From: Betaproteobacteria bacterium | GTDB taxonomy: Bacteria > Pseudomonadota > Gammaproteobacteria > Burkholderiales > Casimicrobiaceae | DNA: 44,990 nucleotides | Direction: 5' to 3' | NCBI GenBank assembly: GCA_013298765.1 | Contig: JAAFJA010000019.1 | Location: 1 to 44,990 of the forward strand | In this document: one piece after another, positions 26,749-33,834 of the stretch | Position numbering within the stretch: the first letter of the stretch is position 1 | How the letters are laid out: the number at the start of each line of letters is the position of its first letter | Notes under the pieces: generated by a model | Told to the model about the DNA's origin: nothing | The model's database searches: none | The model's input: only the letters and a program-made list of their open reading frames with translations | Program-made: the position numbers and the translations under genes

Positions 26749-26794
26749 GTTGACAGTGTCTACATTTACAAAGTACATTGTTGACGCTGTCAAC
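26749..26794. promoter_or_regulatory. twin TetR operator palindromes over divergent promoters
   Basis: GTTGACAGTGTCTAC (26749-26763, near-perfect dyad) and GTTGACGCTGTCAAC (26780-26794, perfect six-base arms) have centres 31 bp apart, close to three helical turns. They are embedded in a longer perfect inverted repeat, GAAAAGTTGACAG at 26744 and its complement at 26787. Each contains a TTGACA-like -35 (plus strand 26750-26755 with TACATT 18 bases on). Repressor bound here would cover both promoters. Confidence 0.72.
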
Positions 26795-26830
26795 TTTTCC
26801 TCCTTCTCCTCCTTCTCCTCCTCCTCCTCC
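26795..26830 (+). repeat. 36-base pure pyrimidine tract in the DUF2141 leader
   Basis: An uninterrupted C/T run made of TCC and TTC steps, ending in five consecutive TCC units, lies directly after the right operator and 24 bases before the DUF2141 start codon. Such tracts can form triplex DNA or change length by slippage. Confidence 0.8.
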
Positions 26831-26854
26831 GCCCAAACTTACAGGAAATTCTTC

Positions 26855-27304
26855 ATGCGCAACAGAACAAAAACTCCCGTCCAAGTCGTAATCGCCGCAT
26901 CGTTAGCGCTCGTCTCCGCGAGCAGCTTCGCAAGTGATGCAGAGATCACGATTCGCGTGACCAACGTCGCTTCTAATCAAGGTGAAGTGGGCTGCGCGCT
27001 CTTCCCTGCGGGCTCGGCATTTCCGATGGATGCAACGGCCGCGCGGCAGCTCTGGCAAAAAGCCGAGTCGCCGGGCGTCACCTGCCGGTTTGACAAAGTC
27101 GCGCCGGGCAGCTGGGCGGTCTCCGCATCACACGATTTGAACGGCAATCGCAAAGTCGATACCAATTTTTTAGGCATACCGACCGAGGCCTGGGGCGTTT
27201 CGAATAACGCACGCCCGATGCTACGCGCACCAAAGTTCGATGAGGCCGCCTTCAAAATCGCCGCTGGGCAATCGCTCACGCTTGAGATTAAGGTGGATAA
27301 ATGA
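26855..27304 (+). CDS. secreted DUF2141-family protein
   Basis: A 149-residue exported protein starting M-R-N-R-T-K-T-P-V with AGGAA eight bases upstream. The signal peptide ends near S-S-F-A-S. The body has the DUF2141 pattern: an initial beta strand ITIRVTNVASNQGEVGCALF, then CRFDKVAPGSWAVSASHDLN-type block and a GIPTEAWGVSNN stretch with the conserved PxExxGxSN. Family function is unknown; members are predicted periplasmic or surface beta-sandwich proteins. Its stop codon overlaps the next start (ATGA), so it is translationally coupled to the SDR gene. Confidence 0.85.
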   Translation: MRNRTKTPVQVVIAASLALVSASSFASDAEITIRVTNVASNQGEVGCALFPAGSAFPMDATAARQLWQKAESPGVTCRFDKVAPGSWAVSASHDLNGNRKVDTNFLGIPTEAWGVSNNARPMLRAPKFDEAAFKIAAGQSLTLEIKVDK

Positions 27305-28134
27305 ACGCGTTACAACACGCTTCGCAATCCGTGACACAAAAAAGCGATTTAGCGCGCCGCTTCGGCCCTTGGGCGCTGGTCACCGGCGCGTCGGACGGCA
27401 TTGGATTGGAAATTGCGCGCATCCTCGCGCAGCGTGGCTTTAGCCTCTTACTCGTGGCGCGCCGCAGGGATCGTTTAGATGCTCTCTGCAGTGAATTGCA
27501 TTCTGCTCACAACGTCACATGCAAAGCAATTGAAGCCGATCTCGCAACTGAGGAAGGGAATGCGCTCGTGAGCCAAGCGCTCGCAACGCATGAGGTCGGG
27601 CTCTTCGTCGCTGCCGCTGGCTTCGGCACATCGGGGCTGTTTGCAAGCAGCGATCTGCGCACCGAGCTCGACATGTTGCAGGTGAACTGCGCAGCGGTGT
27701 TGCGCGGCGTGTACGACGCAGCGTCGCACATGCGGCAACGTAAATCGGGGGCGATTGTTTTGTTCAGCTCAGTGGTTGCGTTTCACGGCGTCGCGCGATC
27801 TGCGCATTACGCGGCAACCAAAGCCTGGGTGCAATCGCTTGGCGAGGGGCTGCGCATAGAGCTCGCCCTGCACGGCATCGATGTGCTCATCAGCGCGCCG
27901 GGACCCGTGAACACCGGATTCGCTCGCCGCGCTCACATGCAAATGGGTAAAGCGCTCTCGCCTAACGTTGTTGCGCTTCGCACGGTCAATGCCATCGGTA
28001 AAACTGGGTTTATTCGGCCCGGCGGGTTATCTAAGCTATTGGGCTGGTCACTCGCAACATTGCCCCGCGCGCTGCGCGTGAGGCTGATGTCGCAAATCAT
28101 GAAAGGGATGGCACGCAGTGACCACCAAACCTAG
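27301..28134 (+). CDS. short-chain dehydrogenase/reductase
   Basis: A 277-residue classical-type SDR. The cofactor motif is TGASDGIG (residues ~30-37), preceded by an Arg-rich strand end LLVARRRDRLD that favours NADP(H). Catalytic Ser is in VLFSSVVAF, and the Tyr/Lys pair is YAATK near residue 169. The C-terminal part (GLSKLLGWSLATLPRALRVR) is amphipathic and may touch membrane. It overlaps both neighbours (ATGA with DUF2141; 17 bp with the membrane protein), so it is the centre of a three-gene operon under the TetR operators. Substrate unknown. Confidence 0.88.
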   Translation: MNALQHASQSVTQKSDLARRFGPWALVTGASDGIGLEIARILAQRGFSLLLVARRRDRLDALCSELHSAHNVTCKAIEADLATEEGNALVSQALATHEVGLFVAAAGFGTSGLFASSDLRTELDMLQVNCAAVLRGVYDAASHMRQRKSGAIVLFSSVVAFHGVARSAHYAATKAWVQSLGEGLRIELALHGIDVLISAPGPVNTGFARRAHMQMGKALSPNVVALRTVNAIGKTGFIRPGGLSKLLGWSLATLPRALRVRLMSQIMKGMARSDHQT

Positions 28135-28948
28135 CACTGTATCGCTTGCAAATTGGCCGCTCTCCGAGCTGAATTTGTTTCACGGCTCGCTTTGGGAAGC
28201 GCTGCTCGAACGTCAAAAATTACTCGCGTGGTTTGCACTCGTCATGCTCGTCTGCGCCATCGTTGCTTCGGTCGTAGCGATCTTTGACGAGCGTTTAATT
28301 CGCGGCGCGAATCTTTGGTTTAAACCGATCAAGTTCATGATTTCAACGGCCGCCTTTGCGTTGACGACTGCATGGTTCATGGGCTTGCTTGAGCCTGCGC
28401 AAAGGCAGACACCAGTGATGCAGAGTATGGTCTGGGTGCTGATCATCACTGCGTCATTCGAGGTGATTTACATCACTGGCGCCGCAGCGTTAGGCGGCGA
28501 ATCGCATCACAACATCAGCACGCCGTTCAAAGCCGCCATGTTCGGGTTAATGGCCGTAGCCGCAGTCGCGCTCACCGCCACGCAAGCCGTATTAGCGTGG
28601 GCCATCTGGCGCAACGCACCGGTTAGCCCGATGCCCGTTGCGGCGCAAGCCGTGATCATCGGCCTCGTGCTCACGTGGCTATTGGGCACAGCGAGTGGCT
28701 TCTTGCTAGGCGGAAAGCAACCGCCCGCCTTCACCCAAGGCGCGCTACCGATTCTCGGCTGGCATCTCAGCGGCGGCGACGGCAGACCCGCACATTTTCT
28801 AGGGCTGCATGCTCACCAATTGCTGCCGCTTCTTGGCTTTGTTCTACAGCGCTATCTGCCCTATGCATTGGGGTCGGCTTTGCTCTGGATGGGTAGCGCT
28901 GCGTACGTCGTGGCGTGGTGGTGGGTTACTCGCTTGGCGCTGCGTTAG
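28118..28948 (+). CDS. multi-pass membrane protein, unknown function
   Basis: A 276-residue integral membrane protein with about seven hydrophobic segments (for example LLAWFALVMLVCAIVASVVA near residue 34 and VMQSMVWVLIITASFEVIYI near 100). It begins with GTG at 28118, inside the end of the SDR gene, with AGGGA about ten bases upstream. Polar conserved-looking spots are GGESHHNIST in a loop and LGLHAHQLLPLLGF near residue 226, where paired His residues could bind metal or haem; I see this but cannot name a family. Its end overlaps the convergent LysR gene by 23 bp. Confidence 0.75.
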   Translation: MTTKPSTVSLANWPLSELNLFHGSLWEALLERQKLLAWFALVMLVCAIVASVVAIFDERLIRGANLWFKPIKFMISTAAFALTTAWFMGLLEPAQRQTPVMQSMVWVLIITASFEVIYITGAAALGGESHHNISTPFKAAMFGLMAVAAVALTATQAVLAWAIWRNAPVSPMPVAAQAVIIGLVLTWLLGTASGFLLGGKQPPAFTQGALPILGWHLSGGDGRPAHFLGLHAHQLLPLLGFVLQRYLPYALGSALLWMGSAAYVVAWWWVTRLALR

Positions 28949-29924
28949 TTGCGTTCGTGGCGCGCAACGGGTGTTTCGATTTCGAGTGAGCAAACTCGCT
29001 CACATCTGCGCTCAAATCTGCGTGGCCGCCGAAATGCTCTACGCAGAAATCTACAAATGCGCGCACCCGAGCCGGCAATTGTTTTCGGCTCGGATAGTGA
29101 ATGAACAGTTGCCAGCCTTCGAGCATGTTCTCGAGTAGGAGCGTTTTGAGTTGACCTTTTCGCAGCGCAGGGAGCGCGAGCGGCTGCGGTAGCTGCGCGA
29201 TGCCGATGCTGTCTAAACACGCTTGCAGTAGGCCTCGAAAGTCGTTGCACACAAAGCGTGCAGGCAGTTGCAGCATCTGCATGCTGCGCGCGCCGTCGCT
29301 TCGTGTTTGAACGATAAAGGGTGTCGCCTGTTCGTGGCCAGTGATTTGTAGCTGCAGCGTTGCGTGTGCAGCGAGTTCGCTTAACGTCGTCGGCGCACCG
29401 TGCTCCGCGAGATAGGCCGGGCTCGCGCAGATCAATAGCCGGAGCGGCCCAAGCGGACGCGCCACAAACGCTGCATCATTGAGCGCACCCACGCGAATAC
29501 CTACATCAAATCGATTGGCGATTAACGATGTTGAATCCTCGCTCAGTTCGAGTTCAAGTTGAATCTCTGGGTAGCGCGCGAAAAATTTCGGCAGCAAGGG
29601 AATCAGATACAAAAACGCAACGGGCGAGATGATTGTCACGCGCAGCTTCCCACCCGCGTGCTGCGCGTCGCTCGCGACCTCTTTGCATGCCGCATGAAGT
29701 TGTGCGAGTGGCCCTTTGCATTGCTCTAGAAATGCCCGACCCTCGGGCGTGAGCTGAAGCGCGCGGGTGCTGCGCGCAAACAATCGAACGCCGAGACCTT
29801 GCTCGAGTCGGCTGATGTTTTGGCTCACTGCCACTGGCGAGATGCCAAACTCGCGCGCTGCTGCCGCGAAGCTACCAAGCTCCGCCGCGCGCGTGAAATT
29901 GAGAATGCCACGAAGCGTTTGCAT
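28926..29924 (-). CDS. LysR-family transcriptional regulator
   Basis: A 332-residue regulator with the standard N-terminal winged HTH (FTRAAELGSFAAAAREFGIS, residues ~10-29, then VAVSQNISRLEQGLGVRLF) and a periplasmic-binding-like effector domain from about residue 90. The C-terminus has an Ala/Ser/His-rich tail beyond the usual end. It is divergent from the YCII-SRPBCC-MAPEG genes with 133 bp between, so it most likely controls them and itself. Inducer not predictable. Confidence 0.92.
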   Translation of the reverse strand: MQTLRGILNFTRAAELGSFAAAAREFGISPVAVSQNISRLEQGLGVRLFARSTRALQLTPEGRAFLEQCKGPLAQLHAACKEVASDAQHAGGKLRVTIISPVAFLYLIPLLPKFFARYPEIQLELELSEDSTSLIANRFDVGIRVGALNDAAFVARPLGPLRLLICASPAYLAEHGAPTTLSELAAHATLQLQITGHEQATPFIVQTRSDGARSMQMLQLPARFVCNDFRGLLQACLDSIGIAQLPQPLALPALRKGQLKTLLLENMLEGWQLFIHYPSRKQLPARVRAFVDFCVEHFGGHADLSADVSEFAHSKSKHPLRATNATNAAPSE

Positions 29925-29962
29925 GCAGAAATACTAGCGCGAAGCAATCCAATTGCAAAGTT

Positions 29963-29981
29963 TTCATTTGGAATATATGAA
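29963..29981. promoter_or_regulatory. candidate LysR binding dyad in the divergent gap
   Basis: TTCAT and ATGAA separated by nine bases form a dyad that also contains the T-N11-A pattern expected of LysR regulators, placed between the two divergent start codons. Confidence 0.45.
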
Positions 29982-30057
29982 GTTTTACGTCAATTGTCAG
30001 TTGAATCCGGGTTTTTTACATTGGCAACACGTTCACTGAAATCACCAAGGAACCTCG

Positions 30058-30411
30058 ATGAAATATCTTCTGCTGTGCCAAATCCAACCTGCTTCATTTG
30101 CCAATGTGTCGCCCGATGCTGAAGCGCAAATGATGGCCTCAATGCTGGCCTACAACCAACAACTGATTCAGGCGGGCGTGCTCGTCGCTGCAGGGCAGCT
30201 CGCGCCCGCAGACACCGCACAGCGCGTGTTCACCCAAAAGGGACGAATCAAAACCGAAGAGGGTCACGCGCTCACTGGCGACACCCAGATTGGCGGCTAC
30301 TACTTGATCGATGTGCCAGGCGAGACCGAGGCCACTGGCTGGGCTGCCAAATGCCCACTGGTGCACATGGGCTCGCTTGAAGTGCGCAAAGTGGCTTACG
30401 CGCCGATCTAG
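30058..30411 (+). CDS. YCII-related protein, second copy in the window
   Basis: A 117-residue YCII-domain protein starting M-K-Y-L-L-L-C-Q-I-Q-P. It has the family layout with IGGYYLIDVPGETEATGWAA and a final LEVRKVA strand, but the DGPF block of the other copy at 18527 is replaced by TEEGHALTGDTQIGG, so it is not simply a duplicate. AAGGAACCTCG before the ATG provides the ribosome binding site. No sigma factor gene is adjacent; here the partner regulator is LysR-type. Two further genes follow closely. Confidence 0.82.
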   Translation: MKYLLLCQIQPASFANVSPDAEAQMMASMLAYNQQLIQAGVLVAAGQLAPADTAQRVFTQKGRIKTEEGHALTGDTQIGGYYLIDVPGETEATGWAAKCPLVHMGSLEVRKVAYAPI

Positions 30412-30463
30412 CCTGCCTATCACCTACCGTCAGCACCAAATAACTTTTACCTCACGACTCATC

Positions 30464-30895
30464 ATGCAATTTGAATCAAGCATCACCATCAAAGCGCCCG
30501 CAGCCCACGTCTTTTCGATTTACGCCAATGTCGTGGCCTGGCCACAATGGGACCCCGATGTGAAAGCCGCCTGCCTCAACGGAGAATTTGCATCGGGCGT
30601 AGACGGTGTGGTCGTGCCACACGGTGGCCCGAAATCGAAGATCTTGTTCACCCGCGTAACGCCGAATCAAGGCTTTGTTGCTGAGTGCAAATTACCGTTG
30701 TGCGTGATGCGCTTTGAAAACCAACTGAGCGCAGTTGCGGACGGCACGACAGCGACGCACCGAGTGACGTTCGAGGGCCTGCTTGCGCCCATCTTCGGTC
30801 GGCTCATCGGTTCGGGGATGAAGAGGACATTGCCCAAAGCGCTTGAAAGTCTGAAGGCACATGCCGAGAAGACCGTCTCAGCGGGTGCTCGATAG
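30464..30895 (+). CDS. SRPBCC (START-like) family protein
   Basis: A 143-residue lipid/hydrophobic-ligand binding fold protein. The ATG at 30464 begins M-Q-F-E-S-S-I-T-I-K-A-P-A, the typical first strand. The helix-grip layout is seen in HVFSIYANVVAWPQWDPDVK and in a long C-terminal helix RTLPKALESLKAHAEK. Such proteins bind or modify small hydrophobic molecules; many in operons like this are annotated polyketide cyclase/dehydrase without proof. It is 52 bp after the YCII gene and 50 bp before the MAPEG gene. Confidence 0.8.
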   Translation: MQFESSITIKAPAAHVFSIYANVVAWPQWDPDVKAACLNGEFASGVDGVVVPHGGPKSKILFTRVTPNQGFVAECKLPLCVMRFENQLSAVADGTTATHRVTFEGLLAPIFGRLIGSGMKRTLPKALESLKAHAEKTVSAGAR

Positions 30896-30945
30896 CGCGG
30901 AGCGATTGCTAAACTCGTCGGCACATCGCAACGTCATCACTTTCT

Positions 30946-31338
30946 ATGAATCCTCCACACCTGACACTGCTTCTGGCGGGGCTTTGCGCGCTGCTTCACT
31001 TCGGATTGACCGTGATGGTGATTGCACGGCGGGCCGAAACAGGTGTGGACTTCCTGGATGGCGGTGACACGACGCTTCTTCGCCGTATGCGCGCGCATGG
31101 CAACTTCGCGGAGTCGGCACCCATCGCAGTATTGCTGTTCGCGTTGCTCGAAATGCGCGGCTTGTCAGCGGCGTGGTTGTGGCCGCTCGGCGCTGGGTTG
31201 TTGCTCGGGCGCATTCTGCATGCATCGAGTTTGCTCACGACCAACAGCGCCTGGAATCGCCGTGGCGGCATGCTGCTCACGCTCTGTGTAATGAGCGTGC
31301 AGGGTGTGCTCTGTTTGTGGCTCTATTTCGGAAGCTAA
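30946..31338 (+). CDS. MAPEG-family membrane protein
   Basis: A 130-residue protein with four hydrophobic segments and the MAPEG signature R-M-R-A-H-G-N-F-A-E-S-A-P (residues ~49-61), where the Arg/His/Asn/Glu positions bind glutathione or a quinone-like ligand in characterised relatives. MAPEG proteins include membrane glutathione transferases. It closes the YCII-SRPBCC-MAPEG run; together with the upstream LysR gene this reads as a small stress or detoxification unit, which is inference. Confidence 0.85.
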   Translation: MNPPHLTLLLAGLCALLHFGLTVMVIARRAETGVDFLDGGDTTLLRRMRAHGNFAESAPIAVLLFALLEMRGLSAAWLWPLGAGLLLGRILHASSLLTTNSAWNRRGGMLLTLCVMSVQGVLCLWLYFGS

Positions 31339-31446
31339 GTGCGGCAGAGCAATCGCACTACCAGCACAGCAAGCGCAGACTCAGACACAATGGCGATTCG
31401 CTACCGATGGGTCGCGTGAACTCAAGCGTTTGTGGAGACTGCTGCA

Positions 31447-32997
31447 ATGAAAAATTTAGTAACGCCCGGCGTGTATATCGCCGAGAAGTCTGCGTTTCCC
31501 AACACGGTGGTCGAGCCCGCCACTGCGGTTACCGCGTTCATCGGGTGGACTGAACGCGCGGAATACAACGGCAATTCACTGCGCGGAAAACCGATGCGCT
31601 TGAGCTCACTTGCTGACTTTCACGCTTACTTCGGCGGCTCACCGATTGCTGAACACGTGCGCTTTACTTTTAGTCTTGCCGAGAGTGCCGGAGCCGGGAA
31701 CGCGGCTGGCGAGACGAATTCGCCGCTCGCGCGTAGAGACTCTACGCCGTTCGCTGTACGCGCCGATAGGTGTCGCTTGGTGCAAACCGGCGAGAAGTAC
31801 GGCCTTTATCTCGCGATGCTTCAATTTTTTGCGAACGGCGGTAGCGATTGTTATGTGGTGTCAGTGGGAAGCTTCATGGAAGCAATCACGGCCGATGCCA
31901 TCATCGCAGGGATCGACGCATTAGAAACCGAGCCTGAACCGACGATTCTCGTCGTGCCGGAAGCGGTCATGCTCCCGCAGGAGGCGTGTTACCGCGTGCA
32001 GCAATCGATGCTTTCGCATTGCGCGGCGATACAAAATCGCATCGCGATACTGGATGTGTGGGACGGCTATCGTGAACGCTCCGATGCGCCCGATGTCGTT
32101 AGCGAGTTTCGCAATGGCATCGTGTCTGAGGCGCTCTCGTACGGCGCGGCTTACTTTCCGTGGCTACATACCCAGACCATCAGCCCCGCGCAAATGAGCG
32201 TGATAAATCTTGATACTCAAAGTCGAAGCGTACTTGTTACGTTACTTCGGGCAGAAATCGTGGCCAGCGGCGCGGATGAATCGCAGCGCGCGCTAAAGGA
32301 AACCGTGATCATGGAAGTTTTGACCGTCGCTGACGCGGCATCTGCTGCGCAACTTGACAAGGCGCTCTCATCCTTCAGCGCGGTATTCAACACGCTTCGT
32401 ACCGAAATGGCGCGGCGCTTGAATTTATTGCCGCCCTCGGCATCGATGGCCGGTGTGTACGCGCAGGTAGACAGCGTGCGTGGCGTGTGGGCCGCGCCCG
32501 CGAACGTGGGTGTGGAAAACGCTGTTGCGCTTGCAGTCGAGACTTCGGACGAAGGGCAGGCCGATCTAAACGTGTCGGTTGATGGCAAATCGGTGAACGC
32601 CATTCGAAATTTCCCCGGCCGCGGTGTTTTGGTGTGGGGCGCGCGGACGCTCGACGGCAATAGCTTGGATTGGCGACACATCAATGTCCGCCGCACCTGC
32701 AACATGATTAAGCAAGCGATCGCGACCGCGATGGCCAGTTTGGCTTACGAGCCGAACGACCCGACGACATGGAACTCAGCGAAATCCATGATCGCGAACT
32801 ACCTCCAAAGTGTTTGGGTGCGCGGCGGACTGGCCGGCGCGACGGCAGCGGACGCATTCGAGGTGAACATTGGAATCGGTAGCAGCATGACGGCAGACGA
32901 TGTTGCTAGTGGCGTGATGCGTGCAGTGGTGCAAGTTTCCGTTACACGTCCGGCGGAATACATCGTGCTCACCGTCTCGCAGCAACTGCAGACTTAG
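31447..32997 (+). CDS. orphan contractile tail sheath protein
   Basis: A 516-residue tail-sheath-family protein (phage tail, R-type pyocin, or extracellular contractile injection system type). The start VTPGVYIAEKSAFPNTVVE and the first domain FIGWTERAEYNG are typical of sheath N-termini. The C-terminal domain has FPGRGVLVWGARTL (about residues 390-403), then WRHINVRRTCNMIKQAI and the Asn-rich EPNDPTTWNSAKSMI. Sheath monomers polymerise round a tube and contract to drive it through a membrane. I start at the ATG at 31447 with GGAG upstream. There is no tube, baseplate, spike, ATPase or other tail gene nearby: the neighbours are a MAPEG protein and an SDR. Confidence 0.9.
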   Translation: MKNLVTPGVYIAEKSAFPNTVVEPATAVTAFIGWTERAEYNGNSLRGKPMRLSSLADFHAYFGGSPIAEHVRFTFSLAESAGAGNAAGETNSPLARRDSTPFAVRADRCRLVQTGEKYGLYLAMLQFFANGGSDCYVVSVGSFMEAITADAIIAGIDALETEPEPTILVVPEAVMLPQEACYRVQQSMLSHCAAIQNRIAILDVWDGYRERSDAPDVVSEFRNGIVSEALSYGAAYFPWLHTQTISPAQMSVINLDTQSRSVLVTLLRAEIVASGADESQRALKETVIMEVLTVADAASAAQLDKALSSFSAVFNTLRTEMARRLNLLPPSASMAGVYAQVDSVRGVWAAPANVGVENAVALAVETSDEGQADLNVSVDGKSVNAIRNFPGRGVLVWGARTLDGNSLDWRHINVRRTCNMIKQAIATAMASLAYEPNDPTTWNSAKSMIANYLQSVWVRGGLAGATAADAFEVNIGIGSSMTADDVASGVMRAVVQVSVTRPAEYIVLTVSQQLQT

Positions 32998-33009
32998 TGT
33001 TCTCGCACG

Positions 33010-33705
33010 ATGCAAAATACGCGAATGCAAAAAAACATCGCTCTCATCACTGGCGCGCGCGGCAATATGGGTCGCGCTATCGTTGACCGATTTGCCGCGG
33101 ATAGCTACCACGTCATTGGCGTGGATGCTCATGCAGGCGAAGGCAGCACCCAGCTCGAATCCCATGCGCTTGACCTGATGAACGAAGACGCTGCCGGCGC
33201 ATTTGTGCAGTCGATGGTCGTGAAACATGAACGCATTGACGTGGCGGTGCTCACCGTCGGTGGCTTCGCTATGGGCTCGATTGCTGACACAAAAACATCT
33301 GACATCGCGCAGCAGTACAAACTCAATTTTGAGACGATGTACAACATCGCGCGGCCCGTGTTTTTACAGATGTTGAAACAGGGCTACGGGCGACTCTTTC
33401 TCGTCGGTGCGCGCCCTGCGTTGACCGCAGTCGGCAGCAAAGGCATGGTTGCTTATGGCCTCGCGAAGTCGCTCGTGTTCCGAGCTGCCGAGCTGATGAA
33501 TGACGAAGCGAAAGGAACCAACGTCTCAGTGAATGCGATCGTGCCTTCGATCATCGACACGCCACAAAATCGCGCGGCGATGCCGGATGCTGATTTTTCA
33601 AAGTGGGTGACGCCGAATCAAATCGCCGAAGTGGTTGCGTTTCATGCGAGCGAGACCGCGAGCGCACTACGCGAATCGGTGATCAAGGTATACGGCGATG
33701 CGTGA
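33010..33705 (+). CDS. SDR-family oxidoreductase, dihydropteridine-reductase-like active site
   Basis: A 231-residue SDR beginning just 12 bp after the sheath gene. The cofactor loop is TGARGNMG, and the Tyr/Lys pair is in MVAYGLAK near residue 152. The usual catalytic Ser position reads LFLVGARPAL, without Ser, as in quinonoid dihydropteridine reductases, whose active strand has the same G-A-x-x-A-L pattern and Y-G-M-A-K. The substrate cannot be deduced. Starts at 33010 or 33025 are both possible; neither has a clear ribosome binding site. The tight spacing suggests co-transcription with the sheath gene. Confidence 0.85.
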   Translation: MQNTRMQKNIALITGARGNMGRAIVDRFAADSYHVIGVDAHAGEGSTQLESHALDLMNEDAAGAFVQSMVVKHERIDVAVLTVGGFAMGSIADTKTSDIAQQYKLNFETMYNIARPVFLQMLKQGYGRLFLVGARPALTAVGSKGMVAYGLAKSLVFRAAELMNDEAKGTNVSVNAIVPSIIDTPQNRAAMPDADFSKWVTPNQIAEVVAFHASETASALRESVIKVYGDA

Positions 33706-33834
33706 TAGCCACCGGAAAACTGAGTAGCTTTCCTAATCTAGCCCCAGTTTAATGAGGGATAGCGGGAAAATTATTCAATATTGATAAAAAAACTTTTAAG
33801 TCTCTCGCCCCAATCAAGCATGGCTGACACCGAT

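Noticed and set aside
33706-33834. Terminator between the converging SDR and mltF genes
   Set aside because: AT-rich stretch with A and T runs but no stable stem that I can draw.
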